Shown here one piece after another: positions 37,364 to 43,946 of a stretch of DNA of 45,949 nt. The stretch is taken from NCBI GenBank assembly GCA_017624835.1, contig JAGAMG010000013.1, forward strand, positions 1 through 45,949. The letters run 5' to 3'. Positions within the stretch are counted from its first letter, which is position 1, and each line of letters opens with the position of its first letter. The notes under the pieces were generated by a model, which was not told the DNA's origin, ran no database searches, and was given only the letters and a program-made list of their open reading frames with translations. The DNA is from Lachnospiraceae bacterium (GTDB taxonomy: Bacteria > Bacillota > Clostridia > Lachnospirales > Lachnospiraceae). Both the position numbers and the translations under genes were made by a program.

Positions 37364-38726
37364 GGGTCCTCCTATAGGTTACTCTGTCAGCTAAGCACAG
37401 AGGAATCGTAAATATTTTTTCGTCCGCAATTCCACCCTTTGTTTCACCCTTCAACAGATACAGATAATCCAGCTTTCCATCCTCTAACAGTTTCTTACCG
37501 GTCTTGGCTACAGCATCCGTACTTTTGACTTCAATACCGTAATTCTTATAGTCCAGTAGGCTCCTCACATAGAAATCCAATTCACCATTAATTTTCTCAT
37601 AAGAAGCAAACCAAGGCACAATACCGGCAATCTCTCTCGTATTTTCCAGCTTACGATGCAATGACAAATACACAAAATTTTCAGCCAGCAATCCTTTAAT
37701 TACATCATAGGGAGCCCCTGTACCTCTTAAGAAATAATGGGAAACACCCATATCGAGGAAATAATATCTGCTATTTTCCTTAATTTGCATGTAATCACAA
37801 TCCACTGCCTTTGAAGCATAGCCTATAATATGGGACTCCTGTAGCCAACTGATAGCATGATTAATCATCTTCTTAGTCATGCGACCGCTTTCTTCCTGAT
37901 AAGCAATCTTACTCAGTTCAGAGGTTAAGTCACGGACACCTTGTTTCTCTTGTATCATCAACAATGCAATTGCATTAAAAAGCTTCTCAAATAAATTCTT
38001 ATCAATAATATCTTCAAAATATCGCTTAGATTCATCTGCAAAGATGCTCATTAGTTTTTCAATTTTTGCATAACACCTTGATACATCTTTATACTGAGCA
38101 TAGCATACTACAACCGCGGGATATCCACCTATCTTTTGGTAAATCTCATAATATTCCTTCAGCTTTTCATAATCTCCTGCCGGGTTTTTTCCATATAAAT
38201 CTATTGTCTCATACAATTCCCGCTCACCAAACACATCCAGAAACTCATCAAAGGTAAGTGGCTCCATTATTATATGCTCAGTATCTCCTGCAGGCAAAAA
38301 AAACTCTCTCTCAATCAATCTTCCCAAATAACTGCCTGTCACAATCACGTAACATTGAAATTCTCTCGCAAGTGTACGAATCTGATTATACACCGTTGAT
38401 GATTCCTGAATTTCATCAATGATAACTATCGTTTCTTTGTCATCCGTAAATTCTGAATCAAACATTTCTAGGGCTTTCCGTACCGGTTGCCGGGGTCTCG
38501 GTTCCCCCGGATTCCACTCAGATGCTTCAGAAAGGCACCTTAAAAAATCCTCTCCTGACCGCTCTGCCATACTGATATAAACCATCTTCCGAAAGTTTTC
38601 TCTACCGAACTTCTTCAAAATATAGGTTTTACCAACCTGCCTTGCACCTTTTACTTCCAATACTTGACCACTATCTTCTTTTTTCCACTCAAGTAATTTT
38701 TGATATATATTTCTTCTCAGTTCCAT
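37350..38726 (-). CDS. AAA+ ATPase with DUF4143 domain
   Basis: A 458-residue protein. Walker A is GARQVGKT (about 27-34), Walker B IVIIDEIQES (about 100-109), and the sensor region VTGSYLGRL. The C-terminal third has the DUF4143 pattern ending with a PD-(D/E)XK-like strand pair, ELDFYVR..YGIEVKSTDA. This large family is widespread in anaerobes and its function is unknown; archaeal and bacterial relatives are often mobile. The start is the ATG at 38726 with GAGAGGG upstream; a TTG at 38732 is in frame. It has a clear promoter and leads the two esterase genes. Confidence 0.88.
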   Translation of the reverse strand: MELRRNIYQKLLEWKKEDSGQVLEVKGARQVGKTYILKKFGRENFRKMVYISMAERSGEDFLRCLSEASEWNPGEPRPRQPVRKALEMFDSEFTDDKETIVIIDEIQESSTVYNQIRTLAREFQCYVIVTGSYLGRLIEREFFLPAGDTEHIIMEPLTFDEFLDVFGERELYETIDLYGKNPAGDYEKLKEYYEIYQKIGGYPAVVVCYAQYKDVSRCYAKIEKLMSIFADESKRYFEDIIDKNLFEKLFNAIALLMIQEKQGVRDLTSELSKIAYQEESGRMTKKMINHAISWLQESHIIGYASKAVDCDYMQIKENSRYYFLDMGVSHYFLRGTGAPYDVIKGLLAENFVYLSLHRKLENTREIAGIVPWFASYEKINGELDFYVRSLLDYKNYGIEVKSTDAVAKTGKKLLEDGKLDYLYLLKGETKGGIADEKIFTIPLCLADRVTYRRTHGLD

Positions 38727-38812
38727 AAACAACCCTCTCTTTGTCAGGTCTCTTACACCCCAGAAAACATCCCCATAAAATAGTATTCTGCAACAGTATG
38801 TAAATTAATTTT

Positions 38813-38841
38813 ATTATACCCATCTACCTGTTTTTTTACAA
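38813..38841 (-). promoter_or_regulatory. Promoter of the ATPase-esterase operon
   Basis: Leftward TTGTAA (38841-38836), exactly 17 bp, TATAAT (38818-38813), about 87 bp ahead of the ATG. Confidence 0.7.
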
Positions 38842-38868
38842 GAAATATCCCTACTCTTTTTTAGTAGT

Positions 38869-39486
38869 TCAAACGCTCTGCTTTTCAGTTTTTCCCAATT
38901 TCTTCCGCACAAAATCCATGCCTACATAGGTTCTCACCGGATTTCCACGTACAATTCGGTTATGCTCCCGCCATGCCTGATTGGTCTGTCGGCTTTTGGC
39001 ATTTTCCTCCTGCTCCCTTAAAATAGTTGTCAGTTTCTCCATGGCGCGTTGCTTGTTCATGTACTGGCTGCGCTCCTCAGTGGAAGTCACGGCAATTCCA
39101 GTGGGAAGGTGGATGACCCGTACACCGGTCTCCACCTTATTCACATTCTGTCCACCTTTGCCACCACAATGAAATTTCTCAATGCGGTAATCTGCTTCCC
39201 TGTTTACCTCTTCCTTTTCCGGAATCACGCTCACATCCACAAACCAATTCTTCCGTTTATGTTCCGGTCTGAAGGGACTTTTACAAATCCATAGGATTGT
39301 CCCCTCCAAAAATCTCAAATCTTCTCCGGTGGTAAATGATATGGAATCATAGCAACCTTTTCTCCTGCCTGCTTTTGCAGAAAGCTGCTGAATGTCCTGA
39401 AATTCTTTTTGTAATGCCTCAAACAACTTTCCCACTGCCAACTGGCATTCCTCAGGACCTTGCCCTGCACTCAATTGTATTATCAT
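38869..39486 (-). CDS. prfH: PrfH, release-factor-like ribosome rescue protein
   Basis: A 205-residue class I release-factor relative with the peptidyl-hydrolysis motif GGQ (111-113, in HCGGKGGQNVNKVETG) but without a full codon-recognition domain. PrfH recognises ribosomes with a damaged 16S decoding centre and releases the nascent chain, after which RtcB reseals the rRNA. I chose the ATG at 39486, which gives the family N-terminus MIIQLSAGQGPEECQLAV; a GTG at 39513 is in frame. The gene begins 36 bp after the rtcB stop. Confidence 0.9.
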   Translation of the reverse strand: MIIQLSAGQGPEECQLAVGKLFEALQKEFQDIQQLSAKAGRRKGCYDSISFTTGEDLRFLEGTILWICKSPFRPEHKRKNWFVDVSVIPEKEEVNREADYRIEKFHCGGKGGQNVNKVETGVRVIHLPTGIAVTSTEERSQYMNKQRAMEKLTTILREQEENAKSRQTNQAWREHNRIVRGNPVRTYVGMDFVRKKLGKTEKQSV

Positions 39487-39522
39487 AAAATTAGTTTTAC
39501 CTTTCTTTTGCACACAAACTGC

Positions 39523-40674
39523 CTACTCTTTTCCACCTGCCTTAAAATTATAGACAGGCTTTAAAATATCCGTTACTTTTACCGTATCTTCGATGCACTG
39601 AAGCACCTTTTCCATGCTTCGATAAGCAAAAGGCGCTTCATCCAAAGTATCTGCACCGATGCAGCTACAATAAATTCCTTTCATTTCTCGCTTAAAAGAA
39701 GACACTGTATAGAGGTTCTTTACCTCCTCACGCTTTAAGCACCGGCCTGAGCCATGGGGCGCTGAATAGTTCCACTCAGCATTACCTTTACCCACACCAA
39801 GGATAATACCATCCCGCATATTCACAGGGATAATAACAAGTTCTCCCTGCTGTGCAGAAATGGCACCCTTACGAAGTATGTAATCTTTCTCTCCAAGATA
39901 ATTCTGAAATCCATCTTTTGCATCCTGCGCCTCAATATAGTTATGTATCGAAGAAAATCTCTCCACAGCCTTCCATTTCATACCTTTCAGGATTTCCTCC
40001 AGCATAATTTTTCGGTTCAGTGCTGCATATTCCTGCACCACTTGTACATCTTGGATATAGTGCTCCATCAACTCGCCCTCCAGCTAAGTCCAAGGATGAG
40101 GAACTTCAATGCCTTTCGCTTTTAATTCCTTTGCTCCTGCCTCAATATAATATTCGGTCACTTCTTTTCCCAAGTGTCGACTGCCGGAATGTACCATCAG
40201 ATACAGATTTCCTTCTTCATCCTTATCCACTTCAATAAAGTGATTGCCGGAACCCAATGTACCCAAACTCCGGTAACTCTTGTCTCCATTGATATGTTTG
40301 GCACAGTACAAATCAGAAAATTCAAAGAAATCTGCCATCCAATGTCCGGTATCCCTGATTACAAAACCGGATGGAATCCTCTCTCTGATAACCTTATCCA
40401 TCTGCTGTGGTTCAAATCGCTTTTCCTTGATAACCACACAGCTTACACCACAGCCAATATCAATTCCAAGGAGGTTAGGTACAATCCGCTCTCCCACTGT
40501 CATAGTCAATCCAATCGTTCCAACCATTCCCGGATGTACGTCGGGCATTACTTTGATTTTGCTTCCCTCAGCCACCGGATTATCACAAATCATTTGTATC
40601 TGTGCCAGCGCATGCTGTTCCACATCATCGGTAAATATTTTTGCTTCTGTATATTGTCCTGTTACAATTTTCAT
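39523..40674 (-). pseudogene. rtcB: RNA ligase RtcB (RtcB2-type) interrupted by one in-frame amber codon
   Basis: Joins RNA 2',3'-cyclic phosphate ends to 5'-OH using GTP and Mn2+. Codons 1-196 (40674-40087) carry the first metal-site residues (Asp72 and Cys75 in GIDIGCGVSC, His145 in LGSGNHF, His162 in HSGSRHLG). Codon 197 is TAG (40086-40084). In the same frame the family sequence resumes at once (LEGELMEHY) and contains a further metal His244 (SIHNY) and the guanylylated His307 (APHGSGR). The total of 383 positions is normal length, so this is a point nonsense change and not a frameshift. TAG ends uvrA, ftsE and others here, so it is a real stop. GGAGGG at 40081-40076 followed by ATG at 40068 could restart translation and make a split enzyme. 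Confidence 0.85.
40068..40086 (-). promoter_or_regulatory. Stop codon plus internal ribosome binding site inside rtcB
   Basis: TAG at 40086-40084 is followed by GGAGGG (40081-40076) and, 7 bases on, ATG (preceded by TTG in frame). This is ideal spacing for reinitiation of a 181-residue C-terminal half. The SD is a by-product of the conserved Leu-Glu-Gly-Glu codons, so its use is uncertain. Confidence 0.5.
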
Positions 40675-40702
40675 ATACTTTCTTCTCCTATTTTTGCGCA
40701 CG

Positions 40703-40734
40703 AAAAAAGACACCCAGGCAAAGCAAAGGTGTCC
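40703..40734 (-). terminator. Intrinsic terminator directly upstream of rtcB
   Basis: GACACC/GGTGTC arms (40709-40714 and 40729-40734) followed on the minus strand by six T (40708-40703). The rtcB SD begins only about 15 bases later, so this sits in the leader of the rtcB transcript and suggests attenuation. Confidence 0.75.
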
Positions 40735-40777
40735 ACTCAAGTCATGTATTCTCTGAATAACTATGTCGGTATGCTAA

Positions 40778-40864
40778 TTAAACAGATCGTAAAGAAAAGA
40801 GTTGATTGTGCCTGTCTGTTATTTTGTTACTTATGAAATTATCTGCTTTACTTCTGTACGTCAC
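40778..40864 (-). CDS. Candidate 28-residue leader peptide of the rtcB-prfH operon
   Basis: A GTG start (40864) with AAAGGAGG 8 bases upstream opens a short frame, MTYRSKADNFISN..FSLRSV, ending TAA at 40778. It lies about 38 bp after a predicted transcription start and about 44 bp before the terminator hairpin. The peptide is basic and matches nothing I know. Segments at its start (GTAAAG) and end (CTTTAC) are complementary and so are AACAGA and TCTGTT within it, so ribosome position could alter folding. Existence as a translated peptide is inferred from the SD and placement only. Confidence 0.4.
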   Translation of the reverse strand: MTYRSKADNFISNKITDRHNQLFSLRSV

Positions 40865-40908
40865 GGCAATCGCCTCCTTTCCAAATATTTTGCATTAAAA
40901 TTTTGATT

Positions 40909-40937
40909 ATAATAACATGAATCTTGATGTGGTGCAA
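40909..40937 (-). promoter_or_regulatory. Promoter of the rtcB-prfH operon leader
   Basis: Leftward TTGCAC (40937-40932), 17 bp, TATTAT (40914-40909). It places the start of transcription near 40902, ahead of the leader ORF. Confidence 0.55.
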
Positions 40938-40998
40938 CACCTTTTTCATTATTGCAAACCAAATCCTTATGACGCTAAGTATATTTCCCTCTGCATAT

Positions 40999-41175
40999 TT
41001 ACTGAATAAACAGCTTCTTCTCTTCCTCTGTCAGTTCAATAACCTTCTTACCATTACGCTTTGCATATTCCATCAACCCACGCAAATCCAGCTTTATCTG
41101 AGGACACTGACTAAGCATAATGGGTTCCGGCATCATTGCCAGACTTTCTCTATATCTCTTCATCTGTCCATTCAT
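40999..41175 (-). CDS. Small protein paired with the GNAT-like gene
   Basis: A 58-residue acidic/basic mixed protein (MNGQMKRYRESLAMMPEP..KLDLRGLMEYAKRNGKKV..). I chose the ATG at 41175, which has GGAGG 9 bases upstream; an ATG 4 codons later is possible. It overlaps the upstream gene by 26 bp in another frame, so the two are co-translated. No family is certain. A small stable partner overlapping an acetyltransferase-like gene could be an antitoxin or an accessory subunit. Confidence 0.6.
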   Translation of the reverse strand: MNGQMKRYRESLAMMPEPIMLSQCPQIKLDLRGLMEYAKRNGKKVIELTEEEKKLFIQ

Positions 41176-41695
41176 AGTCATACACCTCCATAATCTTTCT
41201 TGCGCCATCCTCATCAATTGCAAATTGATGAGGATGTAATACAGCAATTACTTCTCCATTAAATACGTCAACATAATGCTCCAACAGTTTCTGATTTGCC
41301 GCAAAACCATACATGTATCCATCATAACCGAAATCAATAGATTTCTTTGCCGCAATAGCAAACAAATGCCCACCAACACCTAAATATCTTACATCGTCTG
41401 TGATCTGTTTATTATTCTCCGGGCTAGTACACATCCAGCTGATATATACTGCTTTCATGTCTTCATTCTTGGCAACCGCTATCAACCCTTGTATGTCTAC
41501 CGACCCTTCTACTACCAAAGCATATATTTCATTCTCATCAGCCAACTTTTCCCAATTGGTATACCAACCATTTTTCTTATTATATTTTTTCAAAAATGAT
41601 TTTCTTCTGACACGAATTACCTCTGTCTGTACAAGTTCACCTGTACAAGCATCCTTTAGACAAGGCGTAAATTCATCAATAATGATATTAATCAT
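41150..41695 (-). CDS. GNAT-like acetyltransferase, putative
   Basis: A 181-residue protein with the alternation expected of a GNAT fold: ALVVEGSVDIQGLIAVAKN (beta strands), AVYISWMCTSPENNK (beta-4), GVGGHLFAIAAKKSIDFGYDG (glycine-rich acyl-CoA loop and helix) and FAANQKLLEHYVDVFNGEVI. The substrate is unknown. A TATAAT lies at 41723-41718 upstream. It overlaps the small downstream gene. It could equally be a stand-alone modifying enzyme or the toxin half of a GNAT toxin-antitoxin pair; the gene order here (enzyme first) differs from TacAT-type systems, in which the antitoxin comes first. Confidence 0.6.
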   Translation of the reverse strand: MINIIIDEFTPCLKDACTGELVQTEVIRVRRKSFLKKYNKKNGWYTNWEKLADENEIYALVVEGSVDIQGLIAVAKNEDMKAVYISWMCTSPENNKQITDDVRYLGVGGHLFAIAAKKSIDFGYDGYMYGFAANQKLLEHYVDVFNGEVIAVLHPHQFAIDEDGARKIMEVYDYEWTDEEI

Positions 41696-41792
41696 CTAAT
41701 CACCATTCCTTTGTAATATTATAGCATTTTTTCCTCTTATATACTATAAATTGCGCATAAATTGTTTCTAATTTTACAATTTCGCAAACCTA

Positions 41793-41820
41793 AAGCATTC
41801 TCTCTACAAAAAGAATGCTT
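41793..41820. terminator. Hairpin upstream of the GNAT-like gene
   Basis: AAGCATTCT (41793-41801) pairs with AGAATGCTT (41812-41820), with short T-rich flanks on either strand. It lies within the gap 41700-41970 that holds no gene. Confidence 0.5.
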
Positions 41821-41869
41821 TTCTTGAACATGGGATACACCCCGAACATTTCCAGCCTATTCCCAGGCA

Positions 41870-41906
41870 ACAAAAAAACCTCCAAGGATTTCTCCTTAGA
41901 GGTTTC
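41870..41906 (-). terminator. Second terminator downstream of tRNA-Gln
   Basis: AAACCTCCAAGGA (41876-41888) pairs with TCCTTAGAGGTTT (41893-41905) with one mismatch. A run of T follows on the minus strand (A run at 41872-41878). Confidence 0.7.
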
Positions 41907-41936
41907 TTAGCAGCGCAAGCGCAGTTTTCTCAAAAC

Positions 41937-41968
41937 AAAAACTCGCAAGCATAGGCTTACGAGTTTTT
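41937..41968 (-). terminator. Terminator of tRNA-Gln
   Basis: AAAAACTCGCAAGC (41937-41950) pairs with GCTTACGAGTTTTT (41955-41968) with one mismatch and a 4-base loop, five bases after the tRNA 3' end. Confidence 0.8.
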
Positions 41969-41973
41969 GAAAA

Positions 41974-42045
41974 CAGCGCTACAAGGATTCGAACCTTGAA
42001 ATGACGGAGTCAGAGTCCGTTGCCTTACCGTTTGGCGATAGCGCT
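41974..42045 (-). tRNA. tRNA-Gln (anticodon CUG)
   Basis: A 72-base cloverleaf: acceptor AGCGCTA/TAGCGCT with discriminator G, D-arm GCC/GGC, anticodon stem ACGGA/TCCGT with loop CTCTGAC (anticodon CUG, reading CAG), and T-arm CAAGG/CCTTG with loop TTCGAAT. The short variable loop and U-poor acceptor fit Gln. CCA is not encoded. It stands alone with its own promoter and terminators. Confidence 0.95.
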
Positions 42046-42064
42046 ATTTCGTATTACTTGATAA

Positions 42065-42093
42065 AGTATACACGATGTTTTTCCATTTTGCAA
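42065..42093 (-). promoter_or_regulatory. Promoter of tRNA-Gln
   Basis: Leftward TTGCAA (42093-42088), 17 bp, TATACT (42070-42065), ending about 20 bp before the mature 5' end. Confidence 0.7.
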
Positions 42094-42142
42094 TACCTAA
42101 ATTTAATTTTTTTTATTTTTTTTGCAAAAATTTCTACAATAG

Positions 42143-43924
42143 CTACTTTTTATAAATTGTAAGATAGGGATATTCCACAATTTCGGTTGCCTGAAACTCA
42201 TTTCCCAGCCATTGCATGATAAAGCTGTCCGGCTCCGCTACCGTTATTTCTCCATACATGCTTTCCACAGCCACTACATCGGGATAGCGGTCAGGATTCA
42301 GTTCCCAATATGCAAGCATGCTTTCATTATAACTGGGGGTACTAATCGTACTGGGAATGGCTACCACACAATCTCCCATCATATAAGAATATTGAGAGGC
42401 TCCCACATACAAAAGCTTGCTGCCCACAGGCACCATTTCTTCCCAGCTTTCCTGATTTACATTATATCGATAGGATGTCATGTAATTGGTCAGGATTCCT
42501 GCACGGACACCTGTCCGATTAATTCCGCGCACCTCCAGAATGTTACTGCTCATGGAATCTCCACCTATCATACGATAAGAATACCCAAAAACATTGCAAA
42601 TTATTACTACAAATAATAATCTCCAGATTAATCTTTGTCCCTGCACACCTAATTTTTCGGTAAAATAAGTGTTCCAACACCAAAAACCGCCCAGCACTGC
42701 AACCGTCAAATACACATGCAGACTGCTAAGTCCCCAATTAGACAATAATGCCACTGCCAAATATGCGCAAAAGGTAAGACCTATCATAAAAATTGCCGGA
42801 CTATCCTTTTTCTGATTCTGTTTGTAGCAATACATTCCCAACACAGGAATAAAGAAATAATTGATTTGAGGACATACTACCGCATCTCCCCCCAAGCACC
42901 AATAGCCCACCTGGAATGTAGCCTGTGCAATAACAAACCAAAAAAACAGCAGGGGCACAAATGCAGTGACACAGCCCTGTTTTTTTACAGTTACATAATT
43001 AAATGCGGCACAGCCCGCTGCAAAAAGACCGCCCACCGCCAAATGCACAATGATGGTTTCCAAATCCTGCCCCCATCCGAGAAGCTTTTCAGACCATCCC
43101 ACCTGATGGGAACCATCTCCCAGAATATATGGAATCACCTGTATTATCCGGTCAATTGACATATAAGAAAGTAAATATCCTACAAACAAAAGTGCCCCCA
43201 GCACGCAGGGTAGCACAAAACACCCACAGGCCTTAAGTGCTTCTGCCTTATTCTTTACAGCCTTAGCATTTGCCGCAGCATCCTCCTTTGCAGCATTACG
43301 TTCCGCAGCTACAGAGTACCATATAATGACACCTATACAAACAGGAAACAACAATGCCATACTGGGATATGCCAACACATCGCAAGTCAAAAATAATCCC
43401 GCCAAAGTTAACATCCATAACTTACCCTTTAAAGGAGAATTTTCACAAAAATACCACAAAAGACACAATATCAGCCCCAGCGTAAACCATACCTGTAAAT
43501 TAGAATACTCCGGTATATAAATACATTTGGGGGAGGATACATAAAAAAATCCCACCATTAACGCTGCTGTAATATTACCAATTTGAGGTGCACAAACCAC
43601 CACTGTCCGATATATCCAATAAGCCAGCAAGCCATGAACAGCAAAAAAACAAATTCTAAGATAGATATTTAAAAAATCCACCTGTCCGCCGGTTATCCAC
43701 AAAAAGGGCTTGATAAACAATGCCGTAAAAATGGCTGAAGTCTGATGAGGCTCCCACATTTCCAACAGAAGTCTATCCCCCTGTGCCAGACGGTAGCCTA
43801 CCATAATCCCATAGCCTTCATCCACATCTGCCCCCACAAATATATTTTTTACAGTGTATCCGATTAATGCCAAAACCAAAAACCAAAACCACTTCTTCTG
43901 CTTTGCCTGCAAATACTTCCTCAT
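42143..43924 (-). CDS. GT-C-like polytopic membrane protein, tandem copy B
   Basis: A 593-residue protein with about 11-12 TM segments and a C-terminal soluble domain. After TM1 the extracytoplasmic loop has GADVDEGYGIMVGYRL..LLEMWEPHQTS, an acidic pair placed like the catalytic residues of GT-C enzymes. Near the end, NPDRYPDVVAVESMYG and PSTISTPSYNESMLAYWEL are shared with the upstream copy. The substrate is unknown. Between TM segments it has a charged, Ala/Lys-rich cytoplasmic insert (AAERNAAKEDAAANAKAVKN, about 208-227) that copy A lacks. It is 22 bp behind copy A in the same transcript. Confidence 0.75.
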   Translation of the reverse strand: MRKYLQAKQKKWFWFLVLALIGYTVKNIFVGADVDEGYGIMVGYRLAQGDRLLLEMWEPHQTSAIFTALFIKPFLWITGGQVDFLNIYLRICFFAVHGLLAYWIYRTVVVCAPQIGNITAALMVGFFYVSSPKCIYIPEYSNLQVWFTLGLILCLLWYFCENSPLKGKLWMLTLAGLFLTCDVLAYPSMALLFPVCIGVIIWYSVAAERNAAKEDAAANAKAVKNKAEALKACGCFVLPCVLGALLFVGYLLSYMSIDRIIQVIPYILGDGSHQVGWSEKLLGWGQDLETIIVHLAVGGLFAAGCAAFNYVTVKKQGCVTAFVPLLFFWFVIAQATFQVGYWCLGGDAVVCPQINYFFIPVLGMYCYKQNQKKDSPAIFMIGLTFCAYLAVALLSNWGLSSLHVYLTVAVLGGFWCWNTYFTEKLGVQGQRLIWRLLFVVIICNVFGYSYRMIGGDSMSSNILEVRGINRTGVRAGILTNYMTSYRYNVNQESWEEMVPVGSKLLYVGASQYSYMMGDCVVAIPSTISTPSYNESMLAYWELNPDRYPDVVAVESMYGEITVAEPDSFIMQWLGNEFQATEIVEYPYLTIYKK

Positions 43925-43946
43925 TGTTTTTTAATAGTTCCTTCCA

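Noticed and set aside
40084-40086. Pyrrolysine or reassigned decoding of TAG
   Set aside because: TAG terminates uvrA, ftsE, the AAA ATPase and the GNAT-like gene normally, and no pyl gene or suppressor tRNA is visible; the tRNA-Gln here has a CUG anticodon.
40060-40100. Frameshift as the cause of the broken rtcB
   Set aside because: Translation through the TAG continues in the same frame with the conserved Leu-Glu-Gly-Glu sequence, so no base is gained or lost.
41793-41968. CRISPR or direct-repeat array near the tRNA
   Set aside because: The hairpins differ in sequence and spacing; no repeated unit with spacers exists.
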